From IMG/VR virus record IMGVR_UViG_3300025168_000009, positions 1 to 52,096 of that record: DNA of 52,096 bases; one strand, 5' to 3'. The notes under the pieces were generated by a model, which saw only the letters and a program-made list of their open reading frames with translations, did not search any database and was not told the origin of the DNA. The stretch is from a virus. Every line of letters starts with the position of its first letter. The stretch's first letter is position 1. The position numbers were made by a program, and so were the translations under genes. This document shows, piece after piece, positions 24,601-32,291 of this stretch.

Positions 24601-24665
24601 GTTGGTGTTTCTAGCGGTTTATCGCCACTCTTTAATATATCATAGTAATCTTTAGGTAAAGGCAT
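15687..24665 (-). CDS. Giant virion protein with candidate two-barrel RNA polymerase motif
   Basis: The 2992-residue product takes 17% of the genome. Residues 1-160 are Gly/Ala/Trp-rich and membrane-friendly, as in ejected proteins. Residues 2162-2166 read DNDGD, the DxDGD metal-binding loop of double-psi beta-barrel RNA polymerases. It is followed by HLFTHTSMP, with His five residues after the last Asp, as in beta-prime (DFDGDQMAVH). An upstream strand (IPVIGHDKPILRIEKI) and a downstream NIFGIG-SNG segment also fit. A candidate first-barrel lysine is K1760 (SSAKTFSG). Virion RNA polymerases are known from N4 (T7-like) and crAss-like phages (two-barrel). Assignment here rests on motif, size and context. 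Confidence 0.5.
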   Translation of the reverse strand: MPLPKDYYDILKSGDKPLETPTTPSGTGQASSRGFSPPDITQEAESAWGGIGDALWSAGEGFTSGMTWGLTDLAGATGQESWEEMSGGEKAGWILGEGASFFAPWGPFGLLGKGSKALAKGGNKFIGKAAQEAAEQGINPTMAKAALAAGKKGTEFTDDIARELNKAAQDDLGVRWIKDLGATGKAALDASENLTLSGARAVQRAFKDAGLEQIDINDAAKISSEFVEGLKGGEYVNDVAEWVARSLSGRIPDTANGFMSKYLGMAAQDMLLMGVHGLGAGKIKALANNEDFDVTGSLSHAALMSLGFPLIRKIPNLAGMGSGGMASASQGIKAYMNQFKNANYKAIQEAHGDDVVKNILKVMVNGSKKDLLSNSKLSEANWKAGGKVYANGDEILKALPNMKIEDTITILQKMNKAVNQNIIKEWGPKFIEDTIGSIPRMGFGILAMNPWVVNKDAWGSMEGPELASHLFMSAVMTRGRGAWGHEQQRAYFADFTPYHEALNVLGVNTKNVQDVLRFHDGKNIHEGLGIALGSHEAGMAITKIFDKVVETSETRPTSKDYNPQDHALALELGSIYNIIKKTADPKFQALNVQNLDGQSLNSLSTKLQSVKFQDGTTIKELGFEGALVKLTLEPAKRGLNIYKRMLNELSKLGYEVNVSKEGKVIGNLVLSKEGNSIGDANTYNRTLIALSDIAEATVRDGENVSSSKINYEKIVKNSGLSTEQFNQKTREIIDNHMGMIANEYGGMKNIAMDPVGEAGKLNPMIEFFKQAKNIEAAERVYSVVTGKFPTGDKLNDKSLTESLDKLFLLPDGKYASSIDAYKNIIKDFVKKPANEKEEILNTKVLENFNDLRDLFELRKKVVGVSSKDPSKQITIEGISIAQTKWKNLNTQLPREWKQDWVGHTRHLYIDRILKAKGLDRRAVNLVSMLADANIAVFDGQGKVVMPSKKAVIDELKAQGLSKKNIEKYDQALNNIKKVLGEDIVTESNFSFVQNGKRQSEAVDVREYLKASKMLSDRTFTDLLINTQTILTEMKEVGSSGTRKNIQEIYNKATELIESLNPDRTIKPVDDPIKEIKILQKELESLESVARNEATKKDLSDSIIELNNIIKAIDKNTKKFNITSKTVLTEAEQLSGDKYGIHKALTEPLQKRLEKIFNQEFEAMNRMQELVVKIENLATMGKSSGGLDKAQTTEIIENLSREWHALYTGKTNKSVEVLSELISKVNQKGFFGDALSLLESVDMQINRAVILKNEHHILNADAVKMSDSLESGHKTHEHHRSVKEILKEYNLLNKDGDIDPAFRQAIIQNPKKALNENIRKNIFSQKGKTVSQKNKEWTNFREKSAIEMLTNIYNSKPVNRIKIIGDISGGNKRGVIEFNNNAPNIQHPNTKYFEEKGFKVHYIDDNVSVDVNGRLRNTSLDIASGGSADKVQSFLNQALRVGKSSKEIIDNFRSIDHGIKESDIKRILENPTEYVFYLRLSPMDKVMFVATDKNLKALNAEFKSTYDSIEGSLKGKNKDVFKAMFGDLLQAPNTSRANVELKMLLSNLNYTGKRGEIEKLITEYAGDASPEKLAKIQTNMYKRGFLSDGGTTQPMHTEVLRWTQKNHPNKDVRETADYIIKQGGFNAAVIGDGASEGAVGRKHPLSIENIELGQLQIIGNAGGFLGELAKTQQVTAKDQPSLLSSLLDGGKFASERLMKLVMAQKGMLNTDFSDSPNGAKTIIFATGNQQMLGKGYMVYHPEIAKQMPKDVDIMLGESSAKTFSGMSNNNTPLKPFEISAGKGKWQNTLKNMSGDNKMLMPIESIGVSFTSKNESGVAISPSIFDFQSSANIKAATTWMGFEAKLKDIAVQWDSVHRDGAKLAEWLYEINKSEGNPLDKGDAGLTKLLFSYGAMPNNPLTQKALRRLLRSSNYKHLSKATNRGGEDNFIVPNIDGKLSVPVYAELYTAGEGPSNRNIQDRASVTYGGIGLNSNTASRTLGNSVSGITSNLQGERFIYRDANGVDVVISFEGKKFEYFSTFYDKSTNRSTNLATKKPYQYKSIDKNGVETFKDVAITMDKASQQKAEAQLVELNRLVKAHGLNFKEAFRLLEGELVSKVDSKGVVTDMTLKTDSGLKMKFGSMSHAIPVIGHDKPILRIEKIMENMDGLTEVNVHDLRTVMQRDNDGDHLFTHTSMPWELFKSFARENGRKDDFRMWERNQVLNSDYINIFGIGSNGKAGEKASQVGFQNYASRLHNAKMMTGQIIGARNAISWLNRLGFQKQISENVSMPLLKDFIKDEGMSANNWKVLDKFYDTIQNALDIHGGIHESINTTDKLRDFLYFGQKDIHSLETGDKAFDKHNNPELTFFNENHATFGKTRVEREVFYELLRTLKKANMIQNDTWDERGSRSPEPHEIKSAYYDMKSLFQNPTQYLANKMQRKIGRLQGVEKDAFVAEYANMFYNKTMDINNVEKSEGLYWKIIKGEQGSLLKKVFSFDSNQLSPTNPEQGFDYSTGGTLMKGLIGTNGFWDANYGGLVATGTDAYNAAGLFVKNIENFVETSRVFGKEGGLLNSLNKLNLGINISSFTNKQYSAEIKNGVTNGVLRELIHRQHDNVFGTLEYFRSEKFANPNKVEKLQMRLRNLQEAMDIMDQQIAKDMTINAKDLQFLNIKEPFSFNQHKYLKKGQMLDVYRIRGDVNVKDKEKPQNLYTFTHNERQIDYGMLEFVGRFDKDSNVRPFAKGYSYIVNRNPKQMKSQSSNEARYSDALFKATYGNEIAPEVFLGNRNTSDFRDQVRQLRASISSDYYKTVDLALSNRVLSDGIFAIQNAKEARGIEEFLTKWTPEVINSTDPVKVLLRYLLQPQVTPSAFYKDAITGHERPAYKTNEHLYKTVLEWSERNGNQDFVKELVKDVEHYAAGKNMEIDITSYERGSMDKMDYTSLGDMAIPYRTLAKHLNVFFSSPVLLDKLNGVINNSRSPIQYIKGKDGELRPIKQKAEKDDYWLISKDQTGESC

Positions 24666-26296
24666 TATTCATTTCCTTCTAATAATTTTAGTGACTCAAC
24701 TACTTCTTCTCTTTTAGCTCTGTTTATTTCTAACCTTTCGCTCCTTCCTTCTTCCATAAATTTTCCTGTGTATGGTGGAAGCATGTCGTCTCTATATGAT
24801 TCACCAAGTTCATTCATTTTTCTTTCTATGCTATTCATAGGTTTTGTAAGTCCCCACCAAACCATTCTAGCTCTACTTGGTAATAATTTAAAAACTGGAG
24901 AAGACTCAAAATTGAGTGGATCTATTTTAGCAAGTTCTAAATATTCATTCCATTTATTTTCTTGATTATATAAACGAGATTCTTCAATTACTTGAGCAGT
25001 AGAATCGCTAGATATTTCAGAATTAAGTATTGCTAGCAAATCCTCATTAGGATTTAAACTAATAGGATTTAAATTAAATCCATCATTAAATGAAGGATTA
25101 ACGTCTTTTAAATTTAAATCTTCAATATTATTTAATCCTATAGATGTCATATAAGCATCACCTAAATCTTCACCTCCACTTGCAGCTTCTATTGCACTAA
25201 AGTATGCATCATGTTGTTCTGGCGGAAGACCTTGAACAGCTTGTGTATACATTTGAAATAATGCATCTTGATTAGTTACACCACTTATTTGATCTACAAA
25301 AACTTCATAATTATCTACTTCAACAGGTTGATTTATTCCAGCTAATTCTTGATCTAAAACTTTAATAGCTTCATTATTTTCAATCATATTGTTATAAAAT
25401 AATTCAGTATTTGGATTATTCAGTAATTCAGCTCTTACTACATCACCCCCTTGATCTGCAGGTAAAGCTTCTAAATTAGTCATAAAATTTTCTACAGGTT
25501 GCATAGCCATAAGCTGTAGAGTTTTAACAGCCTTTTCACTAGGCACTACTTCTCTTCCGTCTGCATCTTCATATGTCAATCTTTTTATTAAATGTTTTGT
25601 TTTTTCATTTTCTCCAAGAGTAAATATTCCTTGAAGTATTCCATAATTTTGATTAATACCTTCAGTAGATGCTCCTTTCATATTTTCAGTAATTTTTAAA
25701 GCTTCTACAAATCTTTGAGTATCGTCTTTTTTCTCAAACAATTCATCTGCACCTGCAGTATTAGACCAACCTAAGCCACCTTCTTCTAAAGACTTTAAAG
25801 CGTGTTCTTGAAAAGCTTCATATTCATGTCGTTGTAATACTCTATTTTCTCCAGCAAAATCTACTTGCATCTCTTTTAACGTAGATGCTTGCTGTCTTAA
25901 ATTGTTTAAACCTTCTTCTAGGCTGTTTTGGTACACATTCATAGACTTTAAGTTATCATTTAAAGCAGATATATCAATATTGTTTTGATTATCTACTATG
26001 CTAATAATTTCAGCACCACCTGGAGTAATTTCATTAGGAGATATATTATTATATTTTTGAAACATTCGTTCAGTCTTATCAACGTCTTCCATTTTACTAT
26101 AATATTCTTTTAACAAAATACCTTGAGTAACTTCAGCTTTACGGTTTTCTCTATCTAAAGCTCGTTCTTCTTGAGCCATTTCTTGACTAAGAAGATTTAA
26201 AGCTAAACTGTGATGACGTTCTTCCTTTCTTTCTTCAAGAGCTTGTTGTTGTTGTATTAATGAAAATGCTGCTGCTAAATCTGATGCTAATGCCAT
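24665..26296 (-). CDS. Internal virion (ejection-type) protein
   Basis: The 543-residue product shares one base with the giant gene start. Its N-terminus (residues 1-75) is a Gln/Glu-rich amphipathic helix (AFSLIQQQQALEERKEERHH), likely a long coiled coil, and the rest is acidic and helical. Such proteins line the podovirus capsid core and are injected. GGAGACAAA precedes the start. No enzymatic motif is visible. Confidence 0.6.
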   Translation of the reverse strand: MALASDLAAAFSLIQQQQALEERKEERHHSLALNLLSQEMAQEERALDRENRKAEVTQGILLKEYYSKMEDVDKTERMFQKYNNISPNEITPGGAEIISIVDNQNNIDISALNDNLKSMNVYQNSLEEGLNNLRQQASTLKEMQVDFAGENRVLQRHEYEAFQEHALKSLEEGGLGWSNTAGADELFEKKDDTQRFVEALKITENMKGASTEGINQNYGILQGIFTLGENEKTKHLIKRLTYEDADGREVVPSEKAVKTLQLMAMQPVENFMTNLEALPADQGGDVVRAELLNNPNTELFYNNMIENNEAIKVLDQELAGINQPVEVDNYEVFVDQISGVTNQDALFQMYTQAVQGLPPEQHDAYFSAIEAASGGEDLGDAYMTSIGLNNIEDLNLKDVNPSFNDGFNLNPISLNPNEDLLAILNSEISSDSTAQVIEESRLYNQENKWNEYLELAKIDPLNFESSPVFKLLPSRARMVWWGLTKPMNSIERKMNELGESYRDDMLPPYTGKFMEEGRSERLEINRAKREEVVESLKLLEGNE

Positions 26297-26306
26297 TTTG
26301 TCTCCT

Positions 26307-27995
26307 TTAACTAAACACGCCTTCTAAAAAGTTAGTAACTTGATTGCTTGATCCACCTGGTTGTGATTCTAATCCTGTTAATGTATTTTGATATGCATCT
26401 TCTGCTGACATTTCACCTTGTCTAAATGCAAGATCTGCTTTATTTATTGAGAGATCCCTTTCCTTCCCTGCAAGCTGTTTTGTCTCAACTAATTTTGTCA
26501 TATCACTTTTATATTTTGCCATTAAATCACCTGTTTTTGTTTTAGTTTGTTGCTCAATGGTTCCAGATGTAGCTAAACCAGATCTAGAAACAGCAGTAGC
26601 AGCACCTTCTTGAATACCACGCACTCCCATTTGAGTTCCCATAGTTACATCTCTTCGTCCTCCATCAAATTGACTTTCAGCAGCAGCAAATCCTAAATTT
26701 GCTCCACTAACAGCTGATTCCCTCCGATCACCTAATAAAGCTAATTGTTCTTGTTGAAGATCACCTGCTGCTGTTTTTGCACCTGCAATATCACCTTGAT
26801 TTTGTGTTGCTTGATAGCCCTTGTATAGTGCGCTACCTATTGCCATTCCTGCAGCTATTGTGCCTAAAAAATACTCCTTCTTTCCAGTAATAGGATTTGT
26901 TGTTCCAGATCCATATTTTTTAATATCTTCTTCTGACATATTTCCTTCTATTTCTTTATTAATATGAGCAGGTTTTCCATCAATCATTTTCATTGCATTA
27001 TCACCATAACGACCAAATTGAGCACCATTGTTGCCAGATTTAAGAAACGGTTTGGGGTTATCTATATCAAACATACCAGACCTATTGTACCAATCTTCAA
27101 GATCTTCTGGTTTAGATCCAGGATAGTCTTTTTGCATTTTTAGAATATCTTCATCTCTTATTGGATCATTGTAAAAACTTTCCATCTTTTTTCTAGACAT
27201 AATTGCAGAAATTGGGCTATTACTATATGATCTTGGCCCTGCATCAAATTCTTCGTAACTTTGATCTAAAAATTGATTAGTTTCTTGCTCATAAGGAGTT
27301 ATATACTCAGTAGGATTATTGGCAATATTTTTATTTACTTTATCTATAAGTCCTCCTCCAAATTCTTTAAATGAAGCTGGATTAATAAAATCTTTTTTTA
27401 AACCTATATCAGCACTTTTATTGCTTTCAGGTCGTCTAACACCTACACCTTGTTCCTGAAATTTATTATTATAATTAGCTAATAAATTATTTAAAGATTT
27501 ATCTAGTCCCATTTTGTTTTTCATTCTGCTTTCCATGTTGCTAAAAGCTCCATCAGAACCTCCTACAGCAAAAGTGCTGCTAAGATTAGTTGCAGGAGCT
27601 ACTCTATTTATATATTCTTTACGTGCGTCATCACTAAGCATAGCACTAGCATCACTGCCTAAAAAAGCACCAGCCTTTCTAATTTGCCCTCTATCATATG
27701 ATTTATGATTTATATTTACTTGACCTTCAGGCAATCCTGTCTTTCCACCAGGCAATATCTGCTGTGCAGTTCGTTTAAAAAATCCAGGCTTTTTAATGTT
27801 TGCAACATCTCCACCCATCTCTTTATATCCAGATTCATATTCGCCCCAAGCAGTATTAGCTTTTTTTGCTTGACCTGCTCCAAAAGAAGCTACAGTTGCC
27901 GCTGCGCCTAAAACACCTGACACTGTATTAGCTTTCTTTTGTCGTTTAATTATATTTCTTCTTGCGCTGCCTAGTCTTTTTCTTGCACTTGCCAT
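26307..27995 (-). CDS. Internal virion protein with membrane-like Gly/Ala segments
   Basis: The 562-residue product has a very basic N-terminus (ARKRLGSARRNIIKRQKK) followed by a Gly/Ala hydrophobic stretch (VSGVLGAAATVASFGAGQA, 24-43) and a second one near residue 380 (GTIAAGMAIGSAL). The C-terminal 170 residues are Ala/Gln-rich helix. This layout, in a run of internal protein genes after the nozzle gene, fits an ejection protein that crosses the host membrane. Specific homology is not claimed. Confidence 0.6.
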   Translation of the reverse strand: MASARKRLGSARRNIIKRQKKANTVSGVLGAAATVASFGAGQAKKANTAWGEYESGYKEMGGDVANIKKPGFFKRTAQQILPGGKTGLPEGQVNINHKSYDRGQIRKAGAFLGSDASAMLSDDARKEYINRVAPATNLSSTFAVGGSDGAFSNMESRMKNKMGLDKSLNNLLANYNNKFQEQGVGVRRPESNKSADIGLKKDFINPASFKEFGGGLIDKVNKNIANNPTEYITPYEQETNQFLDQSYEEFDAGPRSYSNSPISAIMSRKKMESFYNDPIRDEDILKMQKDYPGSKPEDLEDWYNRSGMFDIDNPKPFLKSGNNGAQFGRYGDNAMKMIDGKPAHINKEIEGNMSEEDIKKYGSGTTNPITGKKEYFLGTIAAGMAIGSALYKGYQATQNQGDIAGAKTAAGDLQQEQLALLGDRRESAVSGANLGFAAAESQFDGGRRDVTMGTQMGVRGIQEGAATAVSRSGLATSGTIEQQTKTKTGDLMAKYKSDMTKLVETKQLAGKERDLSINKADLAFRQGEMSAEDAYQNTLTGLESQPGGSSNQVTNFLEGVFS

Positions 27996-27999
27996 AATC

Positions 28000-28191
28000 T
28001 TATCCCCTATCTAATACTTTCTTAAACAACACACCATTATGCTTTACATACTCTACTATACCTAAACTAGCTACACTTCTAAGAACAGGCACACCCTCCT
28101 TTAAATCAGCAACATCAGGAGCACCCTCCTTAACCTGCAACCTTTCCTGCTTTTTATGTAAAGATATCCTCTCTTGTCTTGTCATTCCCAT
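28000..28191 (-). CDS. Small phage protein between nozzle and ejection genes
   Basis: The 63-residue protein starts where the previous gene stops (one-base overlap). It is basic at the N-terminus (TRQERISLHKKQERLQ) and has a small beta segment near the end (VEYVKHNGVLFKKV). No family recognised. Its conserved-looking placement suggests a minor virion or assembly part. Confidence 0.65.
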   Translation of the reverse strand: MGMTRQERISLHKKQERLQVKEGAPDVADLKEGVPVLRSVASLGIVEYVKHNGVLFKKVLDRG

Positions 28192-30710
28192 TATCTTACA
28201 CCTTTCATTCTATACACTATAGTAATATCATTAATTTCAAACCCTGAAGGAACTTCCCCATCTGTAGAAATCTTTAATTGAAATGATTTTACATTATTAG
28301 CATCAGATGATGTAGCAGGTTTTAATTCTGCAACTTGCCATCCATTTGCTGTTGCTAACTCATTGCTTGAAAAATTAGTTCCATTTTGAAATGTTTTGTT
28401 TAAAGCAGTGCCTCCATCTACATCATAATATGCTTGAACATTTGACGTTGCATTGCCTGAAGTATATGTAATATATACTTTATATATTTTTTTTCGTTGT
28501 GCAGGCTGCCCAAAATCTATATCTTTTGTTGTCATAATCATGGCTGTACTGCTATCCGAAGCATCATCCCATTTAACTACAGTACCAGCTGTATGAGCAT
28601 ATACCAAATCACCATTAAAATCTGTAATAAAGTTTGTTTTAGCTTGATCAGTAATAGTAGCAGCAGCCCCTTTAACCCAAGATTTTGTTACTATATCATA
28701 TAAATAGACAGCACCATCTCCAGTTGTAGTAATATCATCTGCAACAATTAGCTGTCTTTTTTTCGGAATATATCCAATCATAGGTTCATCTACAAAATCA
28801 CTCCATTCACTCTCTTTTATTATCTGCCTGCCCTGCTTCTCAAGCAAATTATTTACTTTCTGTCCATCATAAAGATAACATCCTTGTGCATTCACCCATG
28901 CTATACCAAAATCAGTCTTACAAGTAGCAGCAGGATGAGATACTCCTTTATGCATAAATGTATCTTCTAAGAACTCTACCTCCTGAGAAATATTTACAAG
29001 TTCTAACTTATTCTTTTTGAATATTAAAAGCCTATCTGCATAAGCTTCAAGTTTTACTATACTATCTCCATCGTTAATAGAAGCTTCAATTTTTCTAGAA
29101 GCTGGAAAGCTATCAAATTTATTAACTTCAGATTTTAATACTCTATCTCCATATACTATACCATCCTGTTTTATATTACCTATATAAGTCATTCTATTAG
29201 CAACTACAGCAGTCTTATATCCTTCTACAGTATGAGCTTCACCAACTTCATATGGATACTTTGTTAAAGATGGGAAAGGGAAATCATCACCAACACTTTT
29301 ATCACCAAAATATGCCATATTAGTATCAACAAGAGCAGCAAGCCACATAGTAAAGTTATCCTGATGTTCTGAGATTCTCAGACCTTCTTTTATACTAACT
29401 TCAGATAACAAAGTATAATCGCTAGAAGAGGTAGTACTACTAGATCTTCTGACATATATTTTGAAGCCTGTAACTCTTGGATATGTAGATCCAAAAGTAT
29501 TAGAAGTAGAAGTAAATACGTGAACGTCTATCAATGGAGAATTTAGATCTAAATAATGATTAGAACTAGTATCCCCAAGCATTATATCTGCAAGTGCTAT
29601 TCTTGTGCTAAATTCAGCTAGAGCTGATTCCTGATTTCCATCATATATAGTTGACATAGCAAACTGTAAGTGTCTTTCATTTGCATCATCACTCCACCAA
29701 TGCATACGAGATAAATTTGCAATGTGGACAAAAGTACTTGTATCTGTTGTAGCAATACCTCCAGGAACTGTAATTACATCAGCAGTTACAGCAGTTACAG
29801 CAGCTATAACATTAGCATTACCAGCTTGATCTGTATCGCCCATCATTAAAAAGTCTCCAGGCTTACAAAATAAAGTAAAATCATCCTCTGTATCGTCTAC
29901 CATTGTTATCGTATCGGAAACTGCATTCACATTACATCCAGCACGAATAACTTGAGTCGTTGAACTAATACTCTGTGCAGTACTTGAAATATTAATATAA
30001 TATGGATAAACAGCCCCAGCAGCTTTAATTGATAACCTAACAGGATTATCAATATCAGGTGCAGTTCCAGTAGCATCACGAGTAGTTACAGATTGTATAG
30101 GAAGTGCTGTAAGATTCTGATCTTGTGATATCCATTTATCATATAACATACCATTAGTACCAGAAAAAGCATCAACCCCTGTGCTATCATCACCAAATTG
30201 ATGTCTATAAATATATCCATACCATTTATTAGTGTTGTTAGCACCAAAGTTTCCATCACTTACTCTTAATGCACCATCTACAGCATAGAAAGCTGGCTCT
30301 ACTCCTGTTGTTCCAGTTCCCCCAGTATATAAATCTATAACAGCAGTTGGAGCACCACCCCATGCAGTCTCACCATCACTTCTTTCATAAATAAAAAACT
30401 GAGTATCAGTATCAGTATCAGCTAATACTAAATAATCAGCTCCAGTTTCAGCTACATCAGCAGCTCCAGCATCATTCCCCTCTAACCTATCATGACTAAA
30501 ATAAAACAATCCATATCCTGGATTAATAACAACAGTAGGATTGCTAGTAGCAGCATGTGGAGTAATACCACCCATTAACCTAATCTTACCAAGCTCATCC
30601 ACCATTATATCAGTAGCTTCAGATAGTTCGCTTTCAGATATATCTCTAGGATCTGAATTACTATTTAAACCTCCATGAAACTGAGTTATCTTATAAAGCT
30701 GTTTAGGCAT
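28191..30710 (-). CDS. Tail nozzle / tail-tubular-B-like structural protein
   Basis: The 839-residue protein opens with FHGGLNSNSDPRDISESELSEA (split here for length: FHGGLNSNSDPRD, residues 10-22), the N-terminal pattern of many podovirus tail nozzle or stabilisation proteins, and continues as beta-rich repeats with many Thr, Asp and Gly residues. The gene precedes the internal virion proteins and follows the lysis-type genes, matching nozzle position in short-tailed phages. The start has GGAAAAA-type upstream sequence after a structured spacer. Confidence 0.7.
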   Translation of the reverse strand: MPKQLYKITQFHGGLNSNSDPRDISESELSEATDIMVDELGKIRLMGGITPHAATSNPTVVINPGYGLFYFSHDRLEGNDAGAADVAETGADYLVLADTDTDTQFFIYERSDGETAWGGAPTAVIDLYTGGTGTTGVEPAFYAVDGALRVSDGNFGANNTNKWYGYIYRHQFGDDSTGVDAFSGTNGMLYDKWISQDQNLTALPIQSVTTRDATGTAPDIDNPVRLSIKAAGAVYPYYINISSTAQSISSTTQVIRAGCNVNAVSDTITMVDDTEDDFTLFCKPGDFLMMGDTDQAGNANVIAAVTAVTADVITVPGGIATTDTSTFVHIANLSRMHWWSDDANERHLQFAMSTIYDGNQESALAEFSTRIALADIMLGDTSSNHYLDLNSPLIDVHVFTSTSNTFGSTYPRVTGFKIYVRRSSSTTSSSDYTLLSEVSIKEGLRISEHQDNFTMWLAALVDTNMAYFGDKSVGDDFPFPSLTKYPYEVGEAHTVEGYKTAVVANRMTYIGNIKQDGIVYGDRVLKSEVNKFDSFPASRKIEASINDGDSIVKLEAYADRLLIFKKNKLELVNISQEVEFLEDTFMHKGVSHPAATCKTDFGIAWVNAQGCYLYDGQKVNNLLEKQGRQIIKESEWSDFVDEPMIGYIPKKRQLIVADDITTTGDGAVYLYDIVTKSWVKGAAATITDQAKTNFITDFNGDLVYAHTAGTVVKWDDASDSSTAMIMTTKDIDFGQPAQRKKIYKVYITYTSGNATSNVQAYYDVDGGTALNKTFQNGTNFSSNELATANGWQVAELKPATSSDANNVKSFQLKISTDGEVPSGFEINDITIVYRMKGVR

Positions 30711-30729
30711 GTTTTTCCTTTAATTTACA

Positions 30730-30812
30730 GGGAGAGGTATACACAACAGTAAGCGAATTGTCGCAGCAAACTAGCTGAGAAAACCAAGGAGGAGCGGTGT
30801 AGTTCCTCTCCC
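30730..30812 (-). ncRNA. Stem-closed spacer element in the late unit
   Basis: GGGAGAGG (30730-30737) pairs with CCTCTCCC (30805-30812), and inner ACAC (30741-30744) pairs with GTGT (30797-30800) across small internal loops. The 83-nt element fills the gap before the nozzle gene and resembles the early-strand elements in design. It could tune expression between lysis-type and tail genes. Confidence 0.5.
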
Positions 30813-30826
30813 ATTTATAATCTATA

Positions 30827-31015
30827 TTATGCTTTATTAATTGCATCTTTAAGCACTTCTTCTACAGATGAATATAAAGCATCTAATATTTTAGCTTCAG
30901 TCTTTTCACCTATAAATGGTACATCTATATTTTTATTTAAAGATTTTATTACATTTGCTTTCATTTCATCATTAAACAAATGCTCAATAATTGCACCTTT
31001 AATTGCTTCATTCAT
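30827..31015 (-). CDS. 62-residue helical protein
   Basis: It overlaps the upstream gene by four bases (ATGA). The product is helical and mildly acidic with no membrane segment. It ends a compact cluster of holin-like and associated genes. Function unknown. Confidence 0.6.
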   Translation of the reverse strand: MNEAIKGAIIEHLFNDEMKANVIKSLNKNIDVPFIGEKTEAKILDALYSSVEEVLKDAINKA

Positions 31016-31239
31016 TTCTTAATTCTCCTTTTAGGTTTACATTTTTTACAAATACATTTACAACAGTCTCCTGCTTGCAAACTTTTAATTGACTTTTTTA
31101 AAGCAAATACGTCTAATTCTAACTCATCAATTCTTTGATCTGCATCGTTAGGATCTTCTACATAAGCTAATATCTTTTCTAGCTTAAATTGTTTTGCTAT
31201 TAAACTAACTATTGCTTTTGTTAACATGCTTGAAATCAT
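31012..31239 (-). CDS. Small protein with Cys/Lys-rich tail
   Basis: The 75-residue protein has an amphipathic N-terminal helix (MISSMLTKAIVSLIAKQF), a heptad-like middle, and a striking tail of five Cys and many basic residues (CCKCICKKCKPKRR). The tail could bind metal or form disulphides. It overlaps the holin-like gene upstream by one base, so a lysis-accessory role is possible but unproven. Confidence 0.6.
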   Translation of the reverse strand: MISSMLTKAIVSLIAKQFKLEKILAYVEDPNDADQRIDELELDVFALKKSIKSLQAGDCCKCICKKCKPKRRIKK

Positions 31240-31502
31240 TATTTTCCCTTTCCAATTAACCGCTCTAATATACCAACAAGTGAAGCATAACTTGCCTTTA
31301 TTTCTTTTACATCGATAGTATGCTTTTTAAGGGCGTTAATAAGCCCTATAACGATGCCTTCTAATCTTCCGAAGGATTCCCTCATCTCACGTTGTAATTC
31401 GTTCTGTATGAACTGATTTTGCTTCCATATGAAATATCCAAAAGCCATACTCATTGCAACTGGAATCCCAACCCTTTCTACTATTTCGACAATATTCTCC
31501 AT
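31239..31502 (-). CDS. Holin-like single-span membrane protein (BhlA/UviB-like layout)
   Basis: The 87-residue protein has one N-terminal membrane segment (residues 11-26, VGIPVAMSMAFGYFIW) followed by a charged helix, the layout of BhlA/UviB-type holins that permeabilise the inner membrane for lysis. It overlaps the metallophosphoesterase gene by one base. The class is inferred from topology and context only. Confidence 0.55.
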   Translation of the reverse strand: MENIVEIVERVGIPVAMSMAFGYFIWKQNQFIQNELQREMRESFGRLEGIVIGLINALKKHTIDVKEIKASYASLVGILERLIGKGK

Positions 31503-32281
31503 TAGCCTTCAATCAACTCGCCCCACAAAGAGGTTCTACCATCTATTATTTGTATTATATGAACGGTAAATAATCCATTCTTATAATAATCAACTATTGC
31601 AAATGCATGAGCCCAGTTTATGTTTCTATTACCAAGCCAGCTATTTGCCTCAGGACTCATGTCTTTTAAACATCCAAGACTCCAAGCCGCTTTAGGCCCA
31701 TCCATATGAGTTGCAGTCATATGCTGTAAGTCATGCCAATGCCCGTACATTATATTACATCCTAGTTTTCTAAGATGATTAGCTGTGTGATATTGACCAC
31801 CATATTGATGACCGTGATAAAAGTAAAGCTTCCCCATCTTGAGGTGCTTACCAAACGAGTGATATTTATATCCTCTTTCTTTTAGCTTAACAGCATTGGC
31901 AAATTTAAACTGTGGTAAATAAGGGTAAGCTTCTACACACATATTTAACCAATTATCATGATTACCTTCAGTAATATGTTTTTCTTTACATTTTACTTTA
32001 TCAAGAGATTCATCTACTTGATCCATTCCTTCATTAACATCTTTTACATCTTTTACAAAATCATCTATTAAATATTCTAAAGGCGGTTTTTGTTTCCTTT
32101 TAAATCTCCATGCAGAAAAAGCATGAAACTCGCCTACATCTCCTAAGTCTACATAAGCATCAGGCTTTACTATTTCTATTGTCCTTTTTAAACAATTTAT
32201 AGCCTTTTGATCGTGTAAAGGAAAATGCTTATCTGGGGTTACTATTACTCTTTTAACTACTCCTTTATCTTTTTTTGGCAT
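31502..32281 (-). CDS. Calcineurin-like metallophosphoesterase
   Basis: The 259-residue protein has all core metal motifs: D17-K-H19, GD at 47-48, GNHD at 106-109, H156-G-H158, and GHWHD at 180-184. The family hydrolyses phosphate mono- or diesters with two metal ions. GGAGAGC precedes the start. It lies among holin-like genes in the late unit, an odd place for a nucleotide-metabolism enzyme, so it may act at the envelope or on nucleic acid late in infection. The substrate cannot be told. Confidence 0.85.
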   Translation of the reverse strand: MPKKDKGVVKRVIVTPDKHFPLHDQKAINCLKRTIEIVKPDAYVDLGDVGEFHAFSAWRFKRKQKPPLEYLIDDFVKDVKDVNEGMDQVDESLDKVKCKEKHITEGNHDNWLNMCVEAYPYLPQFKFANAVKLKERGYKYHSFGKHLKMGKLYFYHGHQYGGQYHTANHLRKLGCNIMYGHWHDLQHMTATHMDGPKAAWSLGCLKDMSPEANSWLGNRNINWAHAFAIVDYYKNGLFTVHIIQIIDGRTSLWGELIEG

Positions 32282-32291
32282 ACCGCTCTCC

